Shown here: in pieces, positions 27,052 to 35,786 of the stretch
Numbering within the stretch: the first letter of the stretch is position 1
Layout of the letters: the number at the start of each line of letters is the position of its first letter
Source of the DNA: Ponticoccus alexandrii
GTDB lineage: Bacteria > Pseudomonadota > Alphaproteobacteria > Rhodobacterales > Rhodobacteraceae
Direction of reading: 5' to 3'
Length of the DNA: 64,000 nt
NCBI RefSeq assembly: GCF_016806125.1
Contig: NZ_CP047166.1
Coordinates: forward strand, 3,162,001-3,226,000
Made by a program: the position numbers and the translations under genes
Notes under the pieces: model-generated
Seen by the model: only the letters and a program-made list of their open reading frames with translations
The model's database searches: none
Told to the model about the DNA's origin: nothing

Positions 27052-27969
27052 ATGACAGACACGCTGGCCGCCTTCCTCGACACACTGGATGCCGACATTC
27101 GGGCGCGCGCCGACTGGGGCGCCGTGGCCAGTTACATCCCGGAACTGGCGCGAATCGATCCGGCGCAATTCGCGATATCAGTGGCCCTGGCGGACGGGCA
27201 GGTTCTGAACGCAGGGGACTCTGAAACCCGGTTTTCGATCCAGTCAGTGTCGAAGGTCTTTTCGCTGGCCTGCGTGCTGGCGCGCATCGGCGAGGGGCTG
27301 TGGCGTCGCGTGGGGCGTGAGCCTTCGGGGGATCGCTTTGATTCCATCCTGCTGCTGGAGCAGGAGCAGGGGCGCCCGCGCAATCCCTTCATCAACGCAG
27401 GCGCGCTGGTAACGACGGACGAACTGCTGGCGGGCCGGGCCCCGCGCGAGGCGCTGTCCGAGATCATAGGCTTCGTGAGGGCCAGCGCCGGAGACGACGA
27501 CATCCACATCGACCGCGCCGTGGCGGAGTCGGAGAAGGCCACCGGCTATCGCAACGTGGCGCTGGCCAATTACCTCAAGAGTTACGGCAACCTTGTAAAC
27601 GCGCCGGATCTGGTGCTGGGCACCTATTTCCATCAGTGCGCCATCGAGATGACGACCCGGCAGCTTGCGCTTGCGGGACGCGGGATTGCCGGGCTGCCGG
27701 GGGCACCCTTCCTGTTGAACGGCGTCAAGAGACGGCGGATCGCGGCGCTGATGATGACCTGCGGGCATTACGACGGCTCTGGCGACTTCGCCTTTCGCAC
27801 CGGCCTGCCGGGCAAGTCCGGTGTTGGCGGCGGCATCCTGATCGCCGTGCCGGGGCGGGCCTCTGTCGCGATCTGGTCGCCCGGCCTGAACGCCTGGGGC
27901 AACTCCAAATGCGGGACCGAGGCGGCGGAACGGCTGGCGCGCTTCACCGGCTGGTCGGTCTTCGGCTGA
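27052..27969 (+). CDS. glsA: Glutaminase
   Basis: This beta-lactamase-fold glutaminase hydrolyses glutamine to glutamate and ammonia. It is 305 residues long, the normal length for a bacterial GlsA. The catalytic S-x-x-K is S65-V-S-K68 within FSIQSVSKVFSL. Further family blocks are GREPSGDRFDS, RNPFINAGALV, SEKATGYRNVALANYLKSYG, YFHQCAIEMT and FAFRTGLPGKSGVGGGI. It lies downstream of the alpha/beta hydrolase on the same strand and converges on an MFS transporter gene. Confidence 0.96.
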   Translation: MTDTLAAFLDTLDADIRARADWGAVASYIPELARIDPAQFAISVALADGQVLNAGDSETRFSIQSVSKVFSLACVLARIGEGLWRRVGREPSGDRFDSILLLEQEQGRPRNPFINAGALVTTDELLAGRAPREALSEIIGFVRASAGDDDIHIDRAVAESEKATGYRNVALANYLKSYGNLVNAPDLVLGTYFHQCAIEMTTRQLALAGRGIAGLPGAPFLLNGVKRRRIAALMMTCGHYDGSGDFAFRTGLPGKSGVGGGILIAVPGRASVAIWSPGLNAWGNSKCGTEAAERLARFTGWSVFG

Positions 27970-28114
27970 GCTGCCCCACGGGATCTCCCGGGCCTGAGGC
28001 GCGGCACCGCAGCGGGCCTTGGGCCGGAACTCCGGCCCACGGGTCTGTCGGCCCCAGGGCAAAACCATGTCGCGCGCGTTACCGCCACGCCTTCAGAGGC
28101 GAGGGGCTGCCGTC

Positions 28115-28152
28115 AAAAAAGGCCGGCTCCCGTTTGGAGGAAGGAGCCGGCC
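28115..28152 (-). terminator. Rho-independent terminator of the MFS gene
   Basis: The stem is GGCCGGCTCC (28121-28130) with GGAGCCGGCC (28143-28152). On the minus strand the stem is followed by a run of six T residues, so it ends the MFS transcript. It may also stop glsA transcription from the other side. Confidence 0.88.
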
Positions 28153-28176
28153 AGCCACGTGTCAGGAACGGGAGAG

Positions 28177-29712
28177 TCAGGTCCCTGACAGCGGAAGTTC
28201 GCGAAGCTGCGTCGACATCAGGCAGGCCAGAAGCGCCGCCAGCGCCGCGATCCAGAAAACCGGGTGCAGCGCCTCCGAGAAGCCCTCCATCACGCGCAGT
28301 TGCGCCTCGGGCGGCAGGGCGCGCATCGTCTCGGCGCCGAGGGAGCGCAAACCGCCCGCATCCGCGCCGGGCATATGGGCCGACAGGTTGCGCGCGAGCC
28401 CGGCGGAGAAGACCGCGCCGAAGGCGGCGGTGCCGATCGAACCGCCGATCAGGCGGAACATGTTGGCGGAGGCCGTGCCCACCCCCATCATCGAGCCCGG
28501 GATGGCGTTCTGGATCGCCGCCACGCCGACCGAGAACACAGGCCCGAGGCCCAGCCCTATCAGCACCATGGCCCCCGCGATGAACCACAGCGGGCTGTCG
28601 GCAGAGAGGGTGGACAGCGCCACCAGCGCCACCGCCAGCAGCCCGGTCGAGAGCGTCGGCATCAGCTTGTAGCGCCCGGTCTTCGACATCACCCGGCCCG
28701 CCATGGTCGAGGCGAAGATCAACCCGCCCATCATCGGCACGAGGAAGAGGCCGGAGTTCGTCGGCGACACGCCCTTCACCACCTGAAGGAACAGCGGCAG
28801 GAAGGTGATGGTGCCGAACATGCCCATGCCGACGAGGAAACCCACCGCGTTCACCACGAGAAAGGTGTTGTTGCGAAACAGGCCGAGCGGCAGGATCGGC
28901 TCTTCGGCGCGGCCCTCGATCAGCACGAAGCCCGCCAGGGCCAGCGCGCCCAGCGCCGCCAGCGCCCCGACCTGCGGCGAGGCCCAGCCCGCACCCTCTC
29001 CGGCGGCGTTGGGCAGCAGCACCACGCTTGCCAGAAGGGTCGCCAGAAGCGCGGCCCCGGCGTAGTCGACCCGGCGCTCCTGCCGTTCCGTGCGGCGCGG
29101 CAGGGCGGCACCGATGACGACAAAGGCCAGCGCACCGACAGGCAGGTTGACGAAGAAGATCCAGTGCCAGTGCCAGTTCTGCACGATGAAACCGCCCAGC
29201 AACGGCCCGATCACCGTGGACACGCCGAAGGCCGCACCCAGGACACCCTGCGCCATGCCACGCTGGCGCGGCGGCAGCAGGTCCCCGACCGTGGCCATGG
29301 AAGTCACGATCAGCGTGCCCGCACCGAAGCCCTGCACCAGACGCCCGGCGATCACCTGCCCCATGCTAGCGGCGGTCCCGGCAATCACGGCGCCAAGGAC
29401 GAAGACGGCGATCCCCAATTGCAGCACCAGCTTGCGCCCGTACATGTCGCCCAGCTTGCCCGCCATCGGCGCCGCGATGGTCGAGGCCAGAAGATAGGCG
29501 GTGATGACCCAGGTGATGTGATCCATGCCGCCCAGATCCGCGACCATGACCGGCATCGCGGTCGAGACGATGGTCTGCCCCAGCGAGGCGAAAAGCAGCG
29601 TCGCGGCGACGGCGGCAAGGACAAGGCGCACGGTGGCCCGGTCAGGCTGTTCGACATAAGCGGCGGTGGTCGGCGCATTGCCGGAGTCGGCGGCGGGATC
29701 GGTGGCGGTCAT
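28177..29712 (-). CDS. MFS transporter, DHA2 (EmrB/QacA) drug-efflux type
   Basis: This is a 511-residue proton-coupled exporter with about 14 hydrophobic segments. The N-terminal half carries MPVMVADLGGMDHITWVITA and GKLGDMYGRKLVLQ (loop 2-3 signature), then GRLVQGFGAGTLIV (motif C region); all are typical of EmrB/QacA permeases. No partner membrane-fusion gene is adjacent. It is divergently transcribed from a MarR-type regulator with 147 bp between them, the usual arrangement for a repressor controlling a drug-efflux gene. The substrate is not predictable. Confidence 0.93.
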   Translation of the reverse strand: MTATDPAADSGNAPTTAAYVEQPDRATVRLVLAAVAATLLFASLGQTIVSTAMPVMVADLGGMDHITWVITAYLLASTIAAPMAGKLGDMYGRKLVLQLGIAVFVLGAVIAGTAASMGQVIAGRLVQGFGAGTLIVTSMATVGDLLPPRQRGMAQGVLGAAFGVSTVIGPLLGGFIVQNWHWHWIFFVNLPVGALAFVVIGAALPRRTERQERRVDYAGAALLATLLASVVLLPNAAGEGAGWASPQVGALAALGALALAGFVLIEGRAEEPILPLGLFRNNTFLVVNAVGFLVGMGMFGTITFLPLFLQVVKGVSPTNSGLFLVPMMGGLIFASTMAGRVMSKTGRYKLMPTLSTGLLAVALVALSTLSADSPLWFIAGAMVLIGLGLGPVFSVGVAAIQNAIPGSMMGVGTASANMFRLIGGSIGTAAFGAVFSAGLARNLSAHMPGADAGGLRSLGAETMRALPPEAQLRVMEGFSEALHPVFWIAALAALLACLMSTQLRELPLSGT

Positions 29713-29804
29713 GAAACGATGTCTCTTCAGTCATGGACCCGGACAACCACGGCTTTCGGTGCGTGACAAAAAGGCACGGATTGCCGCAGAATGGGTTTGG
29801 GTCT

Positions 29805-29834
29805 AAATATGTGTTGAAGTCAAATACATGTCAA
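29805..29834. promoter_or_regulatory. Candidate MarR operator in the MFS/MarR divergent region
   Basis: TTGAAGTCAA (29814-29823) is a TTGA-N2-TCAA palindrome flanked by ATGTG and ATACAT, an AT-rich dyad in a GC-rich genome. It lies 37-46 bp upstream of the marR start. MarR proteins often bind such TTGA/TCAA dyads; the assignment is by position and shape only. Confidence 0.45.
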
Positions 29835-29859
29835 TAGCACGCAATTGAAAGGAGGCTCC

Positions 29860-30480
29860 ATGGCCGAACGGGACAAGCGTCTGAAAGAGGAACTCGCACA
29901 GGCCGGGATCAGTGAGGATTCCAGCCAGGCGGCTCTGGACATTGACGCTGTGCTGCAGGTCTGGCGCCGCAAGATCTTCAAACGAGAGCTTGGCCACCGC
30001 GCCCTTGCCGAACTCGGCCTGCCGGTGGATCTGCCGCAACTCGATGTACTGATGGCGGTCCGGGCGCCCGATAACGAGTTTCGCGACGAAGAGCCCCGCG
30101 AGACCATGGTTTCCACGGTCGCGCAGCGTCTGAACATCGACCCCTCGCGGGCCAGCCGCATGACATCGGACCTGATCGCGCGCGGGCTGCTGTGCCGGGC
30201 GGTCAGCCAGGCGGATGCGCGCCGCACCGTTCTGGAACTGACGGAAAAGGGCGAGCGGGTCGTCGAGGCGGTGCGGACCTACAAGTTCCTGACCATGGGC
30301 AGCTACCTGCAAGGCTGGACGGCGGAAGAGATCCGCACCTTCCTGCCACTGCTCGAACGCTTCAGCGCCTGGTCCGAAACGGCGGCGCACCCCTCCGAGG
30401 AGGTTGCCGACGAGATCGCCAAGCTGCGCGAGTCGATCGCCGACCTTGGCGTGTCCGACCGCAACGAGACCGCGGGTTGA
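29860..30480 (+). CDS. MarR-family transcriptional regulator
   Basis: This is a 206-residue winged-helix regulator. The start at 29860 follows an ideal AAGGAGG; a TTG further upstream would include that ribosome site in the coding region. The HTH is visible as NIDPSRASRMTSDLIARGLL, and the wing as AVSQADARRTVLELTEKGE with the conserved D.RR. N- and C-terminal helices (about 1-60 and 150-200) would form the dimer interface. It likely represses the divergent MFS efflux gene and itself. Confidence 0.92.
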   Translation: MAERDKRLKEELAQAGISEDSSQAALDIDAVLQVWRRKIFKRELGHRALAELGLPVDLPQLDVLMAVRAPDNEFRDEEPRETMVSTVAQRLNIDPSRASRMTSDLIARGLLCRAVSQADARRTVLELTEKGERVVEAVRTYKFLTMGSYLQGWTAEEIRTFLPLLERFSAWSETAAHPSEEVADEIAKLRESIADLGVSDRNETAG

Positions 30481-30834
30481 CAGGCGGGCAAACCGGGCAC
30501 CAAAGCGGCGACAGCTCGCCCGGGCCGCCACCCCAACTCAGGGTGGCAGGCCATGCCACGCAAGGAGGCCCTTTTACCCTCCGCAGACCGCCTGACACGG
30601 TCCATGGCCCGCGCTCTCAAACCCGCACTGGAAGGGTTTGCCGGGTCCGCGCGGCAAGCCTGCGAAAAGGGCAAAGCGCCTCCAAGCGATGAAAAAAGCG
30701 GAAGAAAGCCCTTGCCAAGGTCGTTTTCCCCCGCCTAGCCTGACGGGATAAGTGTCACACGTGCGCTTTCTACGCCGCATCGAAGGCGCACTCCCCCAAG
30801 GTGGGGCAAACGGGTAAGGCGGCGGGTTTTCGAC
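30481..30834. other. Leader region of the xdh operon
   Basis: This is 354 bp between the marR stop and xdhA. A 7-bp hairpin GCCACCC / GGGTGGC near 30528-30547 may terminate marR. The remainder should hold the xdh promoter, but no convincing -35/-10 pair or known riboswitch was recognised. Confidence 0.45.
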
Positions 30835-32235
30835 ATGGACATCACCTTTCTTCTGAACGGAGAGAGCGTGCATCTCGCCGATGCGCCCCCCACGGTGACA
30901 TTGCTCGACTGGCTGCGCGAGACACGCGGCCTGACCGGCACCAAGGAGGGCTGCAACGAAGGCGACTGCGGCGCCTGCACGGTCATGGTCAGCGAAGAGG
31001 GCCGCGCAAGGGCGCTCAACGCCTGCATCCTCTTCCTGCCGCAACTGCACGGCAAGGCCGTCCGCACGGTCGAGGGGATCTCGGGCCCGGGCGGCGCACT
31101 CCACCCGGTGCAGGCGGCCATGGTCGAGCACCACGGCTCGCAATGCGGCTTCTGCACGCCGGGCTTCATCGCGTCGATGGCCACGGCACACCTCAACGGC
31201 GATACGCGCCACGACGACGCGCTGGCGGGCAACCTCTGCCGCTGCACCAGCTACGCCCCCATCGTGCGCGCCGCAAAGGCCGCCGAGAGCGCGCCCATCC
31301 CCGACTGGCTGCAACCGGACCTCGATTTCTTCTGTCCGGAAATATCCCGGGGGAGCGCAGCGGGGGCAGAGCCCCCTGCCCCCCTCCATGCCCCCGAAAC
31401 CGCCGATGACCTCGCGCGGCTCTGCGCCGCCAACCCCGAAGCCACGCTGGTGGCGGGCGCCACCGATGTGGGCCTCTGGGTGACCAAGCAGTTGCGCCAG
31501 CTCGACCAGGTGATCTTCCTCAACCGCTGCCGCGACCTGCAGGGGATCGAGGAACGCAACGGCGTGCTGACCATCGGCGCGGGTGTGACCATGGACCGGG
31601 TGCTGGACCTGATGCGCCGCCACCATCCCTCTTACGCCGAGATGATCCGCCGCTACGGCTCGGCGCAGGTTCGGGCGGCGGCGACCATCGGCGGCAATAT
31701 CGCCAATGGCTCTCCCATCGGGGACAACCCGCCCGCGCTGATCGCGCTCGACGCCACACTGCACCTGCGCCACGGCGACACCCGGCGCGACCTCGCCATC
31801 GAGGATTTCTTCCTGTCCTACGGCAAGCAGGACCGCGCCCCGGGAGAGTTCGTCGAGGCCATATCGCTGCCCGCCTCGGCCCCTCGGCTGAAGGTCTACA
31901 AGCTGTCGAAACGCTTCGATCAGGATATCTCGGCGGTTTGCGGCGCCTTCAACGTCACCATCGAGGAGGACCGCGTCACCGGCGCGCGCATCGCCTTCGG
32001 CGGCATGGCGGGCGTGCCGAAACGCGCCTCGGCGGTCGAGGCCGCGCTGACCGGCCAGCCCTGGACCATGGAAACGATCGAGGCCGCCCGCGACGCATGG
32101 GAGCAGGACTTCGAGCCGCTTTCGGACATGCGCGCCAGCGCCGCCTACCGGCTGGAGACCGCCCGCAACATGCTGACACGTTACTTCCTCGCCGACCACG
32201 GCGGCGCGCAATCGGTGCTGGAGGTGACGGCATGA
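30835..32235 (+). CDS. xdhA: Xanthine dehydrogenase small subunit (FeS and FAD domains)
   Basis: XdhA carries the electron-transfer half of xanthine dehydrogenase, which oxidises hypoxanthine and xanthine to uric acid. It has 466 residues. The plant-type [2Fe-2S] site is [13 protein letters not shown] with a later Cys (about 40-75), and the second cluster is [10 protein letters not shown] and NLCRCTSY (about 100-145). The FAD domain follows ([39 protein letters not shown]) and then a CO-dehydrogenase flavoprotein C-terminal domain. The linker at residues about 163-184 ([20 protein letters not shown]) is encoded by an inverted copy of a dispersed genomic repeat; the frame is kept and total length stays near normal. 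Confidence 0.95.
   Translation: MDITFLLNGESVHLADAPPTVTLLDWLRETRGLTGTKEGCNEGDCGACTVMVSEEGRARALNACILFLPQLHGKAVRTVEGISGPGGALHPVQAAMVEHHGSQCGFCTPGFIASMATAHLNGDTRHDDALAGNLCRCTSYAPIVRAAKAAESAPIPDWLQPDLDFFCPEISRGSAAGAEPPAPLHAPETADDLARLCAANPEATLVAGATDVGLWVTKQLRQLDQVIFLNRCRDLQGIEERNGVLTIGAGVTMDRVLDLMRRHHPSYAEMIRRYGSAQVRAAATIGGNIANGSPIGDNPPALIALDATLHLRHGDTRRDLAIEDFFLSYGKQDRAPGEFVEAISLPASAPRLKVYKLSKRFDQDISAVCGAFNVTIEEDRVTGARIAFGGMAGVPKRASAVEAALTGQPWTMETIEAARDAWEQDFEPLSDMRASAAYRLETARNMLTRYFLADHGGAQSVLEVTA
31321..31385 (-). repeat. Dispersed GAGGTATTT-type repeat, inside xdhA
   Basis: Read on the minus strand it gives a GC hairpin (GGGGGCTCTGCCCCC), then CGCTCCCCCGGGATATTTCC, then GGACAGAAGAA. This is the same order as five other copies in the window. 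It is translated in frame as the linker between the FeS and FAD domains. Confidence 0.8.
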
Positions 32236-32398
32236 ACCCCCAGCCGCAGCAGATCCCCACAAGTGTAACAGCGCCAGCCATGACGCACCGGCCCGCTCCC
32301 CCCTGCGCGAGACCCACCGGGATGCGCGCGAAAGGGGTTTCCCGCCCAGGCGCCGCGCGTCAGGCCCGCCCCCGGCCCGCAATCCCGGAGGTGCAGGC

Positions 32399-34861
32399 AT
32401 GAGCGTCGCCAAACCCCTTCCCCACGACGCTGCCCGCCTGCATGTGACGGGCGCCGCGCGTTACGTCGACGACATTCCGGCGCCCGCGAACTGCCTGCAT
32501 CTCGCCTTTGGCCTCTCCCCCATCGCTGCGGGGCGGATCACCGCGCTGGACCTCGACGCGGTGCGCGCGGCCCCCGGCGTCGTGAAGGTCTGGACGCGGG
32601 CCGACTTGCCGTCGGACTGCGACTGCTCACCGTCGAACCACGACGAGCCGATGCTTTCGGGCGGAACGCTGCACTACCTCGGCCAGCCGGTCTTTCTGGT
32701 GGCCGCAACCTCGCACCTCGCCGCCCGCCGCGCCGCGCGGCTGGCGGTGATCGAGACCGCCGCCCGCGACGCGATCCTGACCATCGGCGAGGCGCTGGAG
32801 GCCGACAGCCGCTTCGAATCCGGCCCGGTGATCTGGCAGCGCGGCGATGCGGACGGCGCCATCGCCGACGCGCCGCACCACCTGTCAGGCAGCTTCGACA
32901 TGGGCGGGCAGGAACATTTCTACCTCGAAGGACAGGCTGCGCTGGCCTTTCCGCAGGAAGACGGCGGGATGCTGGTGCATTCCTCGACCCAGCATCCGAC
33001 CGAGATCCAGCACAAGGTCGCCCACGCGCTGCACCTGAACATGCACGATGTCCGGGTCGAGACGCGCCGCATGGGCGGAGGCTTCGGCGGCAAGGAAAGC
33101 CAGGGCAACGCGCTGGCCATCGCCTGCGCAGTGGTGGCCGCCGAAACCGGGCGCCCCGCGAAGATGCGCTACGACCGGGACGACGATTTCACCATCACCG
33201 GCAAGCGCCACGATTTCCGCATCGAGTACTCGGTCGGCTTCGACGACGAGGGCCGCGTCGCCGGGGTCGATTTCGTGCAATACGCGCGCTGCGGCTGGGC
33301 GCAGGACCTGTCCCTGCCGGTGGCCGACCGCGCGATGCTGCACGCGGACAACGCCTACTGGCTGCCCGCCTGCCGGATCGAGAGCCACCGTCTGAAGACC
33401 AACACCCAGAGCGCCACCGCCTATCGCGGCTTCGGCGGCCCGCAGGGGATGCTGGGGGTCGAGCGGGTGATGGACCATATCGCCCACGCGCTTGCACGCG
33501 ACCCGCTGGAGGTGCGGCGGGTGAACTATTACGGCGGAAGTGAAGCGGATGTGCAGAGGGGGGCTCTGCCCCCCGCTCCTGCGGAGCCCCCCCGAGGTAT
33601 TTCCGGGACCAAAGAAGCAGGGGACGGTCCTGTCGCGGTCGGTGGCGCGCCTGTCGGGGAGGATCTGGCCTCGCGCGGGGCGCCGGAGGGGCCGGAGGAT
33701 CAGGGCGGGCCGGTGGGCTCGGCGGGTGTGCAGACCACGCCCTACGGGCAGCCGGTCGAGGACTTCATCCTGCACGAGATGACCGATGCGCTGGCCGCGT
33801 CCTGCGACTACGCGGCGCGGCGGGAGGCGGTGGCCGCGTGGAATGCCGCCAACCCTGTGCTGAAGCGCGGGATCGCGCTGACGCCGGTGAAGTTCGGGAT
33901 CTCGTTCACGCTGACGCATCTCAATCAGGCGGGAGCCCTGGTGCATGTCTATCAGGACGGCTCCATCGCGATGAACCACGGCGGGACCGAAATGGGACAG
34001 GGGCTGTTCCAGAAGGTCGCGCAGGTGGCGGCAAGCCGCTTTGGCGTGCCCTTGGAGACCGTGCGGATCACCGCGACGGATACCGCCAAGGTGCCCAATA
34101 CCTCGGCCACGGCGGCCTCTTCCGGGTCGGACCTGAACGGCGCGGCAGTGGCCGTGGCCTGCGACGCGATCGTGGGCCGGATGGCCGCGCATCTGGCGGA
34201 ATTGCACCAGTGTTCCGTCGACACGGTGGCCTTCGACGGGGGACGCGTCGTGGTCGGCGGGCAGGAGATGAGCTTCGCCGAGGCCGCCGCCCTGTGCTAT
34301 CAGGGCCGGGTGAGCCTTTCGGCGAGCGGCTTCTACAAGACGCCCAAGATCCAGTGGGATCGGCAGCGCGGACAGGGGCGACCCTTCTACTACTTCGCCT
34401 ACGGGGTCTCCTGCACCGAGGTCGTCGTGGACACGCTGACCGGCGAGAACCGCATCCTGCGCACCGACATCCTGCACGACTGCGGCGCCTCGCTGAACCC
34501 GGCGCTGGATCGCGGCCAGATCGAGGGGGGCTACGTTCAGGGCGCGGGCTGGCTGACCACCGAGGAGCTGGTCTGGGACGACAAGGGCGCCCTGCGGACG
34601 CACGCGCCCTCGACCTACAAGATCCCGGCCTGTTCGGACCGTCCGCCGGTCTTCAATGTCACGCTCTGGGACGGCGAGAACCGGGAGCCGACGGTTTACC
34701 GGTCGAAGGCCGTGGGAGAGCCGCCCTTCATGCACGGCATCTCTGCCTTCCTTGCGCTGTCGGACGCGGTGGCGGCCTGCGGGCCCGCCTACCCGGACCT
34801 AGAGGCGCCCGCCACGGCGGAGCATGTGCTGGAAGCCATCCGGCGGGTGCGCGGTGTTTGA
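32399..34861 (+). CDS. xdhB: Xanthine dehydrogenase large (molybdopterin) subunit
   Basis: XdhB binds the molybdenum cofactor and oxidises purines; it pairs with XdhA. It has 820 residues, about 40 more than the well-known Rhodobacter capsulatus XdhB (777, from memory). Motifs are GQEHFYLEGQAALAF, RRMGGGFGGKE (cofactor loop), TAYRGFGGPQGM, GGTEMGQGLFQKVAQ and KAVGEPPFMHGISAF with the catalytic Glu. Residues about 385-447 are a low-complexity Gly/Pro/Glu insertion between VRRVNYYG and TPYGQPVED. Its first third is encoded by a copy of the dispersed repeat. A gap of 163 bp separates it from xdhA, and xdhC starts inside its last codons. Confidence 0.95.
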   Translation: MSVAKPLPHDAARLHVTGAARYVDDIPAPANCLHLAFGLSPIAAGRITALDLDAVRAAPGVVKVWTRADLPSDCDCSPSNHDEPMLSGGTLHYLGQPVFLVAATSHLAARRAARLAVIETAARDAILTIGEALEADSRFESGPVIWQRGDADGAIADAPHHLSGSFDMGGQEHFYLEGQAALAFPQEDGGMLVHSSTQHPTEIQHKVAHALHLNMHDVRVETRRMGGGFGGKESQGNALAIACAVVAAETGRPAKMRYDRDDDFTITGKRHDFRIEYSVGFDDEGRVAGVDFVQYARCGWAQDLSLPVADRAMLHADNAYWLPACRIESHRLKTNTQSATAYRGFGGPQGMLGVERVMDHIAHALARDPLEVRRVNYYGGSEADVQRGALPPAPAEPPRGISGTKEAGDGPVAVGGAPVGEDLASRGAPEGPEDQGGPVGSAGVQTTPYGQPVEDFILHEMTDALAASCDYAARREAVAAWNAANPVLKRGIALTPVKFGISFTLTHLNQAGALVHVYQDGSIAMNHGGTEMGQGLFQKVAQVAASRFGVPLETVRITATDTAKVPNTSATAASSGSDLNGAAVAVACDAIVGRMAAHLAELHQCSVDTVAFDGGRVVVGGQEMSFAEAAALCYQGRVSLSASGFYKTPKIQWDRQRGQGRPFYYFAYGVSCTEVVVDTLTGENRILRTDILHDCGASLNPALDRGQIEGGYVQGAGWLTTEELVWDDKGALRTHAPSTYKIPACSDRPPVFNVTLWDGENREPTVYRSKAVGEPPFMHGISAFLALSDAVAACGPAYPDLEAPATAEHVLEAIRRVRGV
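33555..33620 (+). repeat. Dispersed GAGGTATTT-type repeat, inside xdhB
   Basis: GC hairpin (GGGGGGCTCTGCCCCCC, 33558-33574), then a GC-rich spacer and CCCCCCCGAGGTATTTCC, then GGACCAAAGAAG. It is translated in frame as RGALPPAPAEPPRGISGTKE. Confidence 0.85.
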
Positions 34862-35786
34862 CCTTCTGGGCCTGCGACGGGCGGTCGCCGCCCATGGCCG
34901 GGTCGCCCGCGTCGTGGTGGCCGAGGTGGCCGGGTCTTCGCCGCGCGAAGTGGGCGCCGCGATGCTCGTCTGGGAGGGCGGGCAATCCGGCACCATCGGC
35001 GGCGGCGCGCTGGAGTATCGGGCGGCGCAGGCGGCCCTGACGCGGCAGGGGCTGACGCGCCACCCGCTGGGGCCGGAACTGGGCCAGTGCTGCGGCGGGG
35101 CGGTGACGCTACTGACGGAACACTACGATGCCGCCGCGGTGGAGGCGCTGGACGAGAGCGTGATCGCGCGCGGACCGGGGAACAAGCCGCTGGCGGTGCA
35201 GCGCCTGATCGACCGGGCGCGGGCGCGTGGAGAGGTCCCCGCGCCGCAGCTTGTGCAGGGCTGGATGGTGGAGCCGGTGGTGCACCCCTCGCTGCCGGTC
35301 TGGGTCTGGGGCGCGGGCCATGTGGGACGGGCCGTGGTCGATGTGCTGGCCCCCCTGCCCGACCTCGCCCTCACATGGGTGGACACCGGGCCGGAGCGGT
35401 TTCCCGACGCGGTCCCGCACGGCGTGGCCGCCCTGCCAGTCGCAGAACCGCTGCGCGCGGTCGCGATGGCGCCCCGGGACGCCGCGCACCTGATCCTGAC
35501 CTACAGCCACGCGCTCGACCTCGACCTCTGCCACGCGCTCTTGCGGCACGGCTTCGGCTTTGCCGGGCTGATCGGGTCGGACACCAAGAAGGTGCGCTTT
35601 TCCCGTCGGTTGCAATCTCTGGGGCATGCGCCTGCTGAAATCACACGCATCTGCTGTCCGATCGGGCAGAAAGCGCTGGGTAAGCATCCGCAGGCCATTG
35701 CCATCGGGGTTGCCGCTCAAATAATTTCGCTCAAAACGAGGGACGAACACGCGTGGCCGAACCACTGCTCAGCATCCGGGGCCTGA
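34854..35786 (+). CDS. xdhC: Xanthine dehydrogenase accessory protein XdhC
   Basis: XdhC binds the molybdenum cofactor, protects it, and delivers it after sulfuration to the XdhB subunit. It has 310 residues from a GTG at 34854, which overlaps the xdhB stop by 8 nt. The N-terminal XdhC/CoxI domain shows VAEVAGSSPREVGAAMLVWE and GTIGGGALEY, followed by LGQCCGGAVTLL. A Rossmann-like C-terminal domain starts VWVWGAGHVGRAVVDVL and contains YSHALDLDLCHALLRHGFGF and IGSDTKK. Its 3' end overlaps the ABC ATPase gene by 34 nt, tying enzyme maturation to transporter expression. Confidence 0.93.
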   Translation: MFDLLGLRRAVAAHGRVARVVVAEVAGSSPREVGAAMLVWEGGQSGTIGGGALEYRAAQAALTRQGLTRHPLGPELGQCCGGAVTLLTEHYDAAAVEALDESVIARGPGNKPLAVQRLIDRARARGEVPAPQLVQGWMVEPVVHPSLPVWVWGAGHVGRAVVDVLAPLPDLALTWVDTGPERFPDAVPHGVAALPVAEPLRAVAMAPRDAAHLILTYSHALDLDLCHALLRHGFGFAGLIGSDTKKVRFSRRLQSLGHAPAEITRICCPIGQKALGKHPQAIAIGVAAQIISLKTRDEHAWPNHCSASGA

